A stretch of DNA of 64,000 nucleotides, taken from the NCBI RefSeq assembly GCF_051251085.1, contig NZ_JBPCZH010000002.1:124001-188000 (forward strand), read 5' to 3'. Of the stretch, positions 51,806 to 60,857 are shown one piece after another. A program made the position numbers and the translations under genes. Every line of letters begins with the position of its first letter. The stretch's first letter is position 1. The DNA is from Cernens ardua (GTDB lineage: Bacteria > Pseudomonadota > Gammaproteobacteria > Pseudomonadales > Halomonadaceae). Under the pieces are notes generated by a model that did no database searches, had not been told where the DNA came from, and saw only the letters and a list, made by a program, of their open reading frames with translations.

Positions 51806-53068
51806 ATGTTTACTCGAGACATGTCCCTGTCTGGTTACGATGATGCGCTGCTGAATGCAATGAAAGACGAAGTTCAGCGTCAGGAAGATCACATTGAGCT
51901 GATAGCCTCAGAAAACTATACCAGCCCCCGTGTGATGGAAGCGCAGGGCTCTCAGCTAACCAACAAATATGCAGAAGGCTACCCCGGCAAACGTTACTAT
52001 GGCGGTTGTGAGTTCGTTGATGTTGTTGAAAATCTGGCCATTGAACGTGCTTGCGAGTTGTTTGGTGCTGACTATGCGAATGTTCAGCCTCACTCGGGTT
52101 CTCAAGCGAATGCCGCGGTTTATCAGGCATTGGTTAAACCCGGTGACACGATTATCGGGATGAGTCTGGATGCTGGTGGTCACCTGACGCACGGCGCCAA
52201 GCCCAGTTTTTCAGGCAAAAACTACAACTCCGTGCAGTATGGGCTGAATGAAGCTGGTCTGATTGATTATGACGAGATCGCACAGCTGGCCAAAGAACAT
52301 CAGCCCCGCATGATTATTGCCGGCTTTTCTGCCTATTCCCAGATTGTGGACTGGGCACGTTTGCGTGAAATTGCGGACTCCGTGGGTGCATGGTTCTTTG
52401 TCGACATGGCACATGTGGCCGGATTGGTAGCTGCGGGGGAATATCCCAGCCCAATCAAACATGCACACGTGGTAACAACGACTACGCACAAAACCTTGCG
52501 AGGCCCTCGCGGTGGCTTGATTCTTTCAGCCGCAGGTGATGCCGATCTATACAAGAAACTGAACTCGGCCGTTTTCCCCGGGCAGCAGGGTGGCCCGCTG
52601 ATGCACGTGGTCGCCGCTAAAGCGGTATGCTTCAAAGAGGCTCTGGAGCCTTCCTTCAAGGATTATCAGCGTCAGGTTGTCGTGAATGCCAAAGCCATGG
52701 CAGAAGTCTTTATTTCCCGTGGGTATGATGTCGTTTCCGGCGGGACTGAAGATCACCTGTTCCTGTTGTCCCTGGTCAAACAGGGCATTACTGGCAAGGA
52801 TGCTGATGCTGCGTTGGGTCGTGCGCACATTACGGTAAACAAGAATGCCGTGCCGAATGATCCTCAAAGCCCCTTTGTGACCTCAGGGTTACGTATTGGT
52901 ACACCTGCCGTGACTACGCGTGGCTTCAAGGCGGCGGAGTGCAAGGATCTCGCCAACTGGATCTGTGACCTGCTGGATGCATTGGCGGCTGGCGACAGCA
53001 GTGCCGAAGAGCAGAAGGTACAGGCCAAGGTAGCTGAGGTGTGTGGCAGGTTGCCGGTGTATAAATAA
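51806..53068 (+). CDS. glyA: Serine hydroxymethyltransferase
   Basis: A PLP enzyme that converts serine and tetrahydrofolate to glycine and methylene-tetrahydrofolate. The 420-residue protein has the active-site lysine in VVTTTTHKTLRGPRGG (around residue 230). IELIASENYTSPRVMEAQGS and NKYAEGYPGKRYYGGCE match the family exactly. A GAGGAG site precedes the ATG. No purine or folate gene lies beside it. Confidence 0.97.
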   Translation: MFTRDMSLSGYDDALLNAMKDEVQRQEDHIELIASENYTSPRVMEAQGSQLTNKYAEGYPGKRYYGGCEFVDVVENLAIERACELFGADYANVQPHSGSQANAAVYQALVKPGDTIIGMSLDAGGHLTHGAKPSFSGKNYNSVQYGLNEAGLIDYDEIAQLAKEHQPRMIIAGFSAYSQIVDWARLREIADSVGAWFFVDMAHVAGLVAAGEYPSPIKHAHVVTTTTHKTLRGPRGGLILSAAGDADLYKKLNSAVFPGQQGGPLMHVVAAKAVCFKEALEPSFKDYQRQVVVNAKAMAEVFISRGYDVVSGGTEDHLFLLSLVKQGITGKDADAALGRAHITVNKNAVPNDPQSPFVTSGLRIGTPAVTTRGFKAAECKDLANWICDLLDALAAGDSSAEEQKVQAKVAEVCGRLPVYK

Positions 53069-53425
53069 GTCAGGCAAATATTTCATGCACTTTTTCAGGA
53101 AAGTGCATTGGGTCTATATCCACTGTTTTCTGTGATAGGAAACGGTGGATATTTGCGTCAGGGGGTATGAGCCTCAAGATTGACGAATATCCGTTATTAC
53201 CCATTTTGGTGATATGTTCCTGCTCGTTTTTGTAAGAAGATGTTACCCAAATGTTGCATTCTGGATAACTGTGTTGTCTCAGCGCTTACCAATACCTCAA
53301 AAGTTCAGTAAGATATCCTATTATCTTGGTGATCATTATCATTCATGTAGTCTTTGCAGGCCTTTGATAAAAACAGCATTTTCCGAAGTGATTATCACAA
53401 AGGCGTTTTATATAAGGATTGTTTC
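53069..53425. other. glyA-manC spacer with two hairpins
   Basis: Two stems follow glyA: ATGCACTTT/AAAGTGCAT (53085-53093, 53100-53108), and a 13-bp stem with two G-U pairs (53118-53130, 53138-53150). Neither has a T tract. The rest is AT-rich and must hold the manC promoter. No JUMPstart or ops element was found. Confidence 0.55.
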
Positions 53426-54850
53426 ATGGCGGCTGATTCCGTTATCGTTCCTGTAGTTATGGCTGGTGGCAGTGGGTCTCGCCTGTGGCCTCTTTCCCGC
53501 AGCCTCAGACCCAAGCAGTTTCTTGAGCTGCTGGGTGAAGGTAGCTTGCTCCAGCAGACGATTCAGCGTCTTGAAGGCCTTAACGTTCTTGACCCGGTCA
53601 TTATCTGTAATGAAGAGCACCGCTTTCTTGCTGCTGAACAGGTACGGCAGGCCCATATCAAGGGGGCGTCGCTTATTCTTGAACCAGTAGGGCGCAATAC
53701 CGCGCCAGCCATTGCGTTGGGTGCGCTACAAGCGATCAGGAATGAAGGTAAAAAGGATGTTCTGATCCTTGTGCTTGCAGCGGATCATGCGATCAAGCAG
53801 AAAGAAGCCTTTCACGAAGCTGTTCAAAAAGCGCAACCGTTGGCCAGTGCTGGGCAGTTGGTCACCTTTGGGATCGTCCCCAGTCGCCCTGAAACCGGGT
53901 ATGGTTACATCCAGCGGGGCGCACCCACCGGTGAAGGCTTCAAGGTGGAACGTTTTGTCGAAAAACCTGATGCCGAAACAGCCCAGGAGTATCTTGATAG
54001 CGGTGAATACCTCTGGAACAGTGGCATGTTCCTGATGCGTGCAGATGCCTATCTGGATGCATTGGCGCAGCATGCACCCGATATCCTTTCCGCCAGCGAA
54101 AAAGCAATGGAAGGTTCTTCCCACGATCTGGACTTCATCCGAGTCGATAAAGAAGCCTTTGCCTCCAGCCCGAGTGATTCCATTGACTACGCCATCATGG
54201 AAAAAGCATCCAATGTCGATGTTGTCGCCATGCAGGCGGGGTGGAGTGATATTGGTTCGTGGTCATCACTGTGGGACATCAGTCCGAAAGATGAAAACCA
54301 TAATGTCCTCAATGGTGATGTCATCAGTCAGAATACGCATAATACATTGGCTTATTCTACCCATCGATTGGTTGCCACCGTGGGTGTGGATGATCTGGTG
54401 ATCGTGGAAACAAAAGATGCAGTCATGGTGGCGCATAAGGATCGTGACCAGGAAGTCAAACAACTGGTAGAGCATCTGTCCAGGACAGGCCGTGCTGAAA
54501 AAGATAATCATCGCGAAGTTTATCGCCCCTGGGGCAAGTACGATTCTATTGACATGTCTGCTCGTTATCAGGTGAAACGCATTACGGTTGCACCGGGACA
54601 GAAGTTGTCGGTACAGATGCACCATCATCGTTCCGAGCATTGGGTTGTTGTTTCCGGTACGGCCCTCGTGGGTATTGACGGTGAAGAACGTTTGGTAGCG
54701 GAAAATCAGTCGGTTTATATTCCTCTTGGCTCTACTCACTTCATGGCAAATCCGGGTAAAATTCCGCTCGAGTTGATTGAAGTACAGTCTGGTGCGTATC
54801 TGGGTGAGGATGATATTGTCCGTTTCGAAGATATCTACGGTCGCGGGTAA
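53426..54850 (+). CDS. manC: Mannose-1-P guanylyltransferase / mannose-6-P isomerase
   Basis: A bifunctional type II enzyme of 474 residues. It isomerises fructose 6-phosphate to mannose 6-phosphate and makes GDP-mannose from mannose 1-phosphate and GTP. The N-terminal pyrophosphorylase signature is VMAGGSGSRLWPLSR with PKQF, and ERFVEKPDAETAQ is conserved. The C-terminal cupin carries the metal site in MHHHRSEHWVVVSGTA. The frame is open from 53354; the ATG at 53426 with AAGGA fits the family start. It supplies GDP-mannose for the polymannan genes downstream and is separated from manB by 305 bp. Confidence 0.95.
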   Translation: MAADSVIVPVVMAGGSGSRLWPLSRSLRPKQFLELLGEGSLLQQTIQRLEGLNVLDPVIICNEEHRFLAAEQVRQAHIKGASLILEPVGRNTAPAIALGALQAIRNEGKKDVLILVLAADHAIKQKEAFHEAVQKAQPLASAGQLVTFGIVPSRPETGYGYIQRGAPTGEGFKVERFVEKPDAETAQEYLDSGEYLWNSGMFLMRADAYLDALAQHAPDILSASEKAMEGSSHDLDFIRVDKEAFASSPSDSIDYAIMEKASNVDVVAMQAGWSDIGSWSSLWDISPKDENHNVLNGDVISQNTHNTLAYSTHRLVATVGVDDLVIVETKDAVMVAHKDRDQEVKQLVEHLSRTGRAEKDNHREVYRPWGKYDSIDMSARYQVKRITVAPGQKLSVQMHHHRSEHWVVVSGTALVGIDGEERLVAENQSVYIPLGSTHFMANPGKIPLELIEVQSGAYLGEDDIVRFEDIYGRG

Positions 54851-55155
54851 CATGCCGTGATCTTCCCTTTGGCAATAAAGCTTGATTCGTACCTCTAACG
54901 GGTCGACAAACAGCAAAGTCCAACGATAGCCAAAGGGTGCATCGATGAGTCATTTACTGCTGGCTGTTCAGGGGCTGACGCCTTTTGCCCGCTTCAATTT
55001 CTTGTGAATCGGCAATACGTAAAGTGTCGGCATCCATTCAATATATGATTATCAAAGCCTGTTTTCTCAACGTTCCTGATGGCATTTTCTCGCCACCAGG
55101 GGCTGGAAGCAGGCTTCCGTGCATTCAACCGTTATCCAAGGGTAAGTTTTAAACC
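54851..55155. other. manC-manB spacer
   Basis: A 305-bp spacer without a recognisable gene, terminator or repeat. It may carry a separate promoter for the operon manB-wzm-wzt-wbdD-wbdA. Confidence 0.4.
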
Positions 55156-56538
55156 ATGCCACAGCTCAAGTGTTTCAAGGCATACGATATTCGGGGCGAA
55201 CTGGGCCCTGAACTGAACGAAAATATCGCCTATCGTATTGGTCGTGCTTATGGAGAGTTTCTGAAACCTCGCACGATAGTCGTCGGTGGGGATGTTCGGG
55301 AAACCAGTGAATCGCTTAAGAAGGCATTGGCGAACGGTCTGTTGGATGCGGGAAGTGATGTATTGGATCTTGGTTTGACCGGTACAGAAGAAATTTACTT
55401 CGCCACCTCATACTTGGATGTTGATGGCGGGATAGAAGTGACCGCCAGCCATAATCCCATGAATTACAACGGTATGAAGCTGGTCACGAAAGGGTCGCGT
55501 CCTATCAGTGGTGATACCGGGTTGCGTGATATTCAACGTCTTGCCGAGGATTCAACGTTCGCCGAAGTGAGCGCAGATCAACGCGGGCAGTATCGCAAAA
55601 CGTCCGTACTGAAAGAATACGTCGATCATCTGATGGGCTATATCTCTCTTGATAATATTGATCGCCCGTTGAAACTGGTGGTGAATTCAGGCAATGGTGC
55701 TGCAGGGCCTGTGATTGACGAAATCGAGAAGCGCTTTGCTGCTGCCAATGCGCCTGTAACTTTCATCAAGGTACACAATCAGCCTGATGGTTCCTTCCCG
55801 CATGGTATTCCCAACCCTTTGCTGCCTGAGTGTCGTCAGGACACGGCGGATGCGGTTATCAAACATAAAGCCGATATGGGGATCGCTTTTGATGGCGATT
55901 TTGACCGGTGCTTCCTTTTTGATAATGATGGGCAGTTTATTGAAGGATATTACATCGTAGGGCTTTTGGCAGAAGCTTTCCTGAAGAAGGACCCCGGTGC
56001 CAAAATTATTCATGATCCACGCCTGACCTGGAATACCGTGGATGTGGTCAAAACTGCCGGGGGGGAGCCCATTCTCTCCAAAACCGGTCATGCCTTCATC
56101 AAAGAGCGAATGCGGAAAGAAGATGCTGTTTACGGTGGAGAAATGAGCGCGCATCACTACTTCCGTGACTTTGCCTATTGCGATAGTGGCATGATCCCGT
56201 GGTTACTGGTAACAGAATTATTGTGTCTGAACAATCAGTCGCTTAAAGCGATGGTTGAGGATCGTCAGGCTGCATTTCCTGCTTCGGGAGAAATCAACAG
56301 CACTCTCAACGATGCTTCCGCGGCTATTGCGCGTGTGCGTGCGGCTTATGAGCAGGATGCCATCAATGTGGATACGGTGGATGGTATCAGCATTGAGTAC
56401 CCTGAATGGCGTTTCAATCTGAGAAGTTCAAATACGGAGCCGGTCGTACGCCTGAATGTTGAATCAAGAGGCGATACAGCGCTGATGCAGGAAAAAACTC
56501 GAGAACTCCTCGCCTTGTTGCGAGAGGAGTCGTTGTAA
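55156..56538 (+). CDS. manB: Phosphomannomutase
   Basis: This enzyme interconverts mannose 6-phosphate and mannose 1-phosphate, between the two reactions of ManC. The 460-residue alpha-D-phosphohexomutase has the phosphoserine loop VTASHNPMNYNGMKL (around residue 95), the metal loop FDGDFDRCF, the sugar loop GEMSAHHYFRDF and the phosphate loop RSSNTEPVVRLN. CpsG/ManB is favoured over AlgC by the neighbours. Its stop overlaps the next start by one base (TAATG). Confidence 0.93.
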   Translation: MPQLKCFKAYDIRGELGPELNENIAYRIGRAYGEFLKPRTIVVGGDVRETSESLKKALANGLLDAGSDVLDLGLTGTEEIYFATSYLDVDGGIEVTASHNPMNYNGMKLVTKGSRPISGDTGLRDIQRLAEDSTFAEVSADQRGQYRKTSVLKEYVDHLMGYISLDNIDRPLKLVVNSGNGAAGPVIDEIEKRFAAANAPVTFIKVHNQPDGSFPHGIPNPLLPECRQDTADAVIKHKADMGIAFDGDFDRCFLFDNDGQFIEGYYIVGLLAEAFLKKDPGAKIIHDPRLTWNTVDVVKTAGGEPILSKTGHAFIKERMRKEDAVYGGEMSAHHYFRDFAYCDSGMIPWLLVTELLCLNNQSLKAMVEDRQAAFPASGEINSTLNDASAAIARVRAAYEQDAINVDTVDGISIEYPEWRFNLRSSNTEPVVRLNVESRGDTALMQEKTRELLALLREESL

Positions 56539-57332
56539 TGAATGGTATGTTGTCATCGGTCTATCGTTACCGTGGATTTATCATTGATAGTGTCAAACGT
56601 GATTTTCAATCACGCTATCAGACAAGTTTTCTAGGAGCCATTTGGCTGGTATTACAGCCCCTGGCCATGATTCTGGTCTATACCGTTGTTTTTTCTGAGT
56701 TGATGCGAAACCGCTTGGCCGGTATGGAAGGCCCCTTTGCATATAGTATTTATCTTTGTGCCGGGGTTTTGACCTGGGGGCTTTTCACTGAGATGCTTTC
56801 CAATCTGGTTAACATCTTTCTGGCAAACGCCAATGTACTTAAAAAACTGGCATTCCCTCGCATTTGTCTGCCTATTATTGTGACGGCCTCGGCCATTATC
56901 AATTTCCTGATCATTTTCGCGTTATATTTGATCTTTTTGATCTTTACCCATAATTTCCCCGGCTGGGTCTTCCTCACGATCATCCCGGTACTGGCTATTC
57001 AGATTGTGTTTACGCTCGGATTAGGCATTATTTTGGGTGTGTTGAATGTCTTCGTGCGGGATATCGGGCAATTCGTTACGATTCTTCTGCAATTCTGGTT
57101 TTGGTTTACCCCCATCGTTTATGTGGTGAAGACGTTACCTGCCAGTGTCGCTCCCTTACTGAACTATAACCCGATGGCGGTGATCGTTCACAGCTATCAG
57201 GTCATCATGCTCTATCATCAGTCTCCTGACTGGAAAGCACTCGGTATTATCGCCATTATTTCACTTGTTCTGGTGGCATTCGGTTGGCATCTGTTCAAGA
57301 AACATTCTGCTGATATTGTGGACGAGATTTAG
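56538..57332 (+). CDS. wzm: Polysaccharide export ABC permease Wzm
   Basis: The membrane subunit of an ABC-2 O-polysaccharide exporter, 264 residues with six hydrophobic segments. The N-terminal interface stretch RDFQSRYQTSFLGAIW is typical of Wzm/TagG proteins, as is the GIILGVLNVFVRDIGQ loop. It moves a finished polysaccharide on undecaprenyl diphosphate across the inner membrane. It overlaps manB by one base and precedes wzt by two. Confidence 0.93.
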   Translation: MNGMLSSVYRYRGFIIDSVKRDFQSRYQTSFLGAIWLVLQPLAMILVYTVVFSELMRNRLAGMEGPFAYSIYLCAGVLTWGLFTEMLSNLVNIFLANANVLKKLAFPRICLPIIVTASAIINFLIIFALYLIFLIFTHNFPGWVFLTIIPVLAIQIVFTLGLGIILGVLNVFVRDIGQFVTILLQFWFWFTPIVYVVKTLPASVAPLLNYNPMAVIVHSYQVIMLYHQSPDWKALGIIAIISLVLVAFGWHLFKKHSADIVDEI

Positions 57333-57334
57333 TA

Positions 57335-58645
57335 ATGATTATTGAAGTCAAAAATGTAGGAAAGGCTTACAAGCATTACTCGTCCAAATGGAAACGCCTG
57401 CTTGAAAAACTAAGCCTTAATAAAAATGCTGATTATCACTCCAAGCATTGGGTGCTTCGCCACATCAATTTTAGTGTTGAACCAGGCGAGTCCATCGGTA
57501 TTGTTGGGGTTAACGGCGCGGGTAAAAGTACGTTGCTCAAGCTACTGACGGGGACTACCCAACCTACCGAGGGTAGTATCCACATTCATGGGCGTGTTGC
57601 TGCCATTCTTGAGTTGGGAATGGGCTTCGATCCTGAATTTTCAGGACGACAGAACGTCTTGATGTCAGGTTTGATGATGGGGTTCAGTCGTGAAGAGATG
57701 GAACGACTCATGCCCAAAATCGAGGAATTTGCAGACATCGGTCATTACATTGATGAGCCGGTACGTGTTTACTCCAGTGGTATGCAAATGCGTTTGGCAT
57801 TTGCAGTCGCTACATCATCACGGCCTGATATTTTGATCGTGGATGAAGCGCTGTCAGTTGGGGACTCCCGTTTTCAGGCAAAATGTTATGCACGTATTGC
57901 CGAGTACAAGGAGCAGGGTACTACATTGCTGTTGGTGTCTCACAGTGCCGGTGACGTGGTACGCCAGTGTGACAGGGCAATATTTCTCAAGGATGGTGCC
58001 ATCGAAATGGATGGTCCGGCCAGAGATGTGACCAACCTCTATATGGACGAGCTGTTTGGCAAGTCCGGTACCGTTAATCGGGATACAGAAGAGGATGATT
58101 CTGAATCCGAGTCATCTTCTGCGCAGACGGCAACAGGCATGTCGATCGCCTCCAGCAAGGATGTCTATGACACACGCCCCGGTTATCGCCCTGAAGAGTA
58201 CCGCTGGGGGCAGGGTGGAGCACGCATTGTCGATTACCGGATTGAGTGTGGTGGGGAAGAGTTTCCTTCAACCATCGAAGCCAATGAAGTCGTCAACTTT
58301 GAGGTCAAGGTCAAGTTTGATTATGATTTTGACAGCGTAGTGCCGGGAATCTTGATCAAGGCGCTTGATGGCCTCTTCCTTTATGGTACAAACTCCTTTT
58401 TAGCGTCGGACGGCAAGGAGCATATTGCTGTCTCACGAGACGACGTCAAAGTATTCCGTTTCAGCTTTCCGTTGGATCTGAACAGTGGCGATTATCTTCT
58501 CTCCTTTGGAATTTCAGCCGGGAACCCGCATGCGGAGCTGACTCCTTTAGATAGACGCTATGATTCCGTTATCTTGCACGTTAATAAGCCCATGGGCTTC
58601 TGGGGGATTGTAGATCTTAAATCTACATTCACCACCAGTCATTGA
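57335..58645 (+). CDS. wzt: Export ATPase Wzt with carbohydrate-binding domain
   Basis: The ATPase of the same exporter, 436 residues. The nucleotide-binding half has Walker A GVNGAGKST (around residue 61), signature YSSGMQMRLAFA and Walker B ILIVDEALSVGD. The C-terminal half (about 290-436) is a beta-rich Wzt-C domain that, in the E. coli O9a and Klebsiella systems, recognises the modified non-reducing end of the chain. An acidic Ser/Glu linker (about 245-270) joins the two. Presence of this domain fits a chain that is capped before export, as by the WbdD-type enzyme next door. Confidence 0.93.
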   Translation: MIIEVKNVGKAYKHYSSKWKRLLEKLSLNKNADYHSKHWVLRHINFSVEPGESIGIVGVNGAGKSTLLKLLTGTTQPTEGSIHIHGRVAAILELGMGFDPEFSGRQNVLMSGLMMGFSREEMERLMPKIEEFADIGHYIDEPVRVYSSGMQMRLAFAVATSSRPDILIVDEALSVGDSRFQAKCYARIAEYKEQGTTLLLVSHSAGDVVRQCDRAIFLKDGAIEMDGPARDVTNLYMDELFGKSGTVNRDTEEDDSESESSSAQTATGMSIASSKDVYDTRPGYRPEEYRWGQGGARIVDYRIECGGEEFPSTIEANEVVNFEVKVKFDYDFDSVVPGILIKALDGLFLYGTNSFLASDGKEHIAVSRDDVKVFRFSFPLDLNSGDYLLSFGISAGNPHAELTPLDRRYDSVILHVNKPMGFWGIVDLKSTFTTSH

Positions 58646-58664
58646 TAATCAATAAAGTGAATGA

Positions 58665-60848
58665 ATGACTACTCTTCTTGAACAGAAAGTCGCCGACTTG
58701 CCAGAAGTTTACCAAACCATCTATGGCCATCCTGAATGGGATACGAATGCTTCACGTGACTGCAATGAACGTCTAGGACTGATCGAGCATCAGTACAGTG
58801 TGTTGTCTCACCAACTGGGTCGCCCTTTACGGGTTTTGGATCTGGGGTGCGCACAAGGCTTTTTCAGTCTTAGCCTTGCGGCACAGGGAGCACATGTCAC
58901 CGGTATTGATTTTCTGCCGCAAAATATTGCCGTTTGTCAGGCATTGGCAGATGAAAATCCGGGGTTTTCCATTCAATTCAGAGAAGGGAAAATCGAAGAA
59001 GTCATAACGGTGTTGGAAGAAGGTGAATTCGACCTGGCGATTGGGTTGAGTGTTTTCCACCATATCGTTCACATGCATGGGCTTGCCAAAACGCGTGAAT
59101 GGATTGATCGCCTGGCGACTGTTACCAGTGCGTTAATTCTCGAGCTGGCCGTCAAGGAAGAGCCTTTATATTGGTCAGTCTCGTTACCTGAAGACCCCAG
59201 TGAGCTCATTGCAAGTTGCGCGTTTTATCGTGTGCTGGAGCAGTTTCCGACGCATTTGTCGGAAATTTCGCGCCCTCTTTACATTGTCAGTAACCACCTT
59301 TTGTTGCTTGAAAACTTCACGGGCGAATTCAAGTCATGGGCTTCTCAGCCCTATCGTGGGGCGGGTAATGCCCATCATGGGTCACGCCGTTATTACTGGG
59401 GGGAGCATTTTTTCGCCAAGGTATTTAACGAGGCACTCGTCACCGGTCAACAGCTTAAAGGTGATCGTGAACGTAACACGCGTGAGCTTCAGCAAGAGTA
59501 TGATTTTCTTTCAGCGCCGCCGGAGCATTTTGACGTTCCCGAGCTGATTGCTTATGGCACGGACGATGTTCTCCAATGGCTTATTGTTGAATCATTTAGT
59601 GGTGAACTATTAAGTGATTTGATAGCCCGTCATGTCTCTATTAACAGAGAAATTATTCTGGGCAATCTGTTGAAACAGCTTGTTCTGTTGGAAAAAAATG
59701 GCCTTTACCATGATGATGTTCGGCCATGGAATGTCATGGTGTTCAAGGATGAAGCCTGTCGTCTGATTGACCTGGGTTCGATTTCTCCTCAGCGGATTGA
59801 CTGTGACTGGCCTAAAAATCTAATACTTTCATTCATGGTATTCGTGAATGAACTTTATGGCATTCAAAGTTACTTTAATGGGTTACGTCGCTCGGCTCCC
59901 ATCAATCCATTTAACTTGCCTGCAGCAATCCGTAATTGGCTCTATGCGGTTTGGAAAACACCCGTCGAGGAGTGGAGCTATCAACTTTTAGAGACACTCT
60001 ACGAGCAACGTGATGCCTTGCCTGATGCTTCCCATGGGATGACGGCGGTCGAGCAGTGGTTGAGCGCGCAGGAAGAAATTATTCTACAGAGCCAATCCAT
60101 ACTGCTGGATGTCACCCATCAGCAAGCGCACTTGCTGCACCGTTCTTTGGATCATGAGGAACAGCAATCTTCATTGATGGAACAGCAGATAGCGACAACA
60201 CGGAAACATGATCGTTTGGAGCGGCGTTTTACCCATCTGATGGAAGAAGTGGCGCTATTGCAATCACGACACAATGAGCATCTTGATCTATCACGTAGTC
60301 TGACCGAACGTGTCGATAAGCTGACCCAAGATGAAGAGATAGTCATCCCCAAAACACCGGATGAAGAACGTGCAGAACTTCAGCAGGCGTTACATGGACG
60401 CACTCAGGAATTGGATGAGGCACATGCTGAAATTCAACGTCTGGTTGATGAAAATCATCACTTCAGAAGCGAGCTCGACATTCTGCATAATAGTCGCTCC
60501 TGGAAGATAACCCGAGGATGTCGATATGTGGGTAATCAGTTAAGGAAACTGAAGCATGAAGGTATTGTTAAGCGTGTTAAAGCCTTGATCAAAAAAATCC
60601 TGCGACGAATTATTGAGTTCTTGCGTTACCACCCGCGTATCAAGGAGTGGTTCAAAAGCATGCTGCAACGCATTGGGTTATTCGCTTTGGCTGAGAAAGT
60701 GTATTGGAAACTTTACAAATCTCAGCAAAACGAGCCTGTGAGCATGGCTGAACATCAGATCAATACATTACAAATACAACTTGATCATCCTGATTACTTG
60801 CCGAACGAAGTACGTGATATTTTCAATTATTTAAAAAACAAGGGATGA
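58665..60848 (+). CDS. wbdD: WbdD-type O-antigen chain terminator (methyltransferase-kinase)
   Basis: A 727-residue protein in three parts. Residues 1-230 are a SAM methyltransferase (motif I VLDLGCAQGF at 57-66). Residues 240-450 are a kinase-like domain: catalytic HDDVRPWN at 349-356 and metal-binding DLG at 369-371. From about 463 to 605 it is heptad-rich coiled coil, broken by IPKTPDEE near 561-568. A basic amphipathic tail follows. This is the plan of E. coli O8/O9a WbdD, which phosphorylates and methylates the growing polymannose end and sets chain length with the coiled coil. It sits between wzt and a WbdA-type gene, as in those loci. Similarity is inferred from motifs, length and order. 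Confidence 0.86.
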   Translation: MTTLLEQKVADLPEVYQTIYGHPEWDTNASRDCNERLGLIEHQYSVLSHQLGRPLRVLDLGCAQGFFSLSLAAQGAHVTGIDFLPQNIAVCQALADENPGFSIQFREGKIEEVITVLEEGEFDLAIGLSVFHHIVHMHGLAKTREWIDRLATVTSALILELAVKEEPLYWSVSLPEDPSELIASCAFYRVLEQFPTHLSEISRPLYIVSNHLLLLENFTGEFKSWASQPYRGAGNAHHGSRRYYWGEHFFAKVFNEALVTGQQLKGDRERNTRELQQEYDFLSAPPEHFDVPELIAYGTDDVLQWLIVESFSGELLSDLIARHVSINREIILGNLLKQLVLLEKNGLYHDDVRPWNVMVFKDEACRLIDLGSISPQRIDCDWPKNLILSFMVFVNELYGIQSYFNGLRRSAPINPFNLPAAIRNWLYAVWKTPVEEWSYQLLETLYEQRDALPDASHGMTAVEQWLSAQEEIILQSQSILLDVTHQQAHLLHRSLDHEEQQSSLMEQQIATTRKHDRLERRFTHLMEEVALLQSRHNEHLDLSRSLTERVDKLTQDEEIVIPKTPDEERAELQQALHGRTQELDEAHAEIQRLVDENHHFRSELDILHNSRSWKITRGCRYVGNQLRKLKHEGIVKRVKALIKKILRRIIEFLRYHPRIKEWFKSMLQRIGLFALAEKVYWKLYKSQQNEPVSMAEHQINTLQIQLDHPDYLPNEVRDIFNYLKNKG

Positions 60849-60857
60849 GGATCTGAA

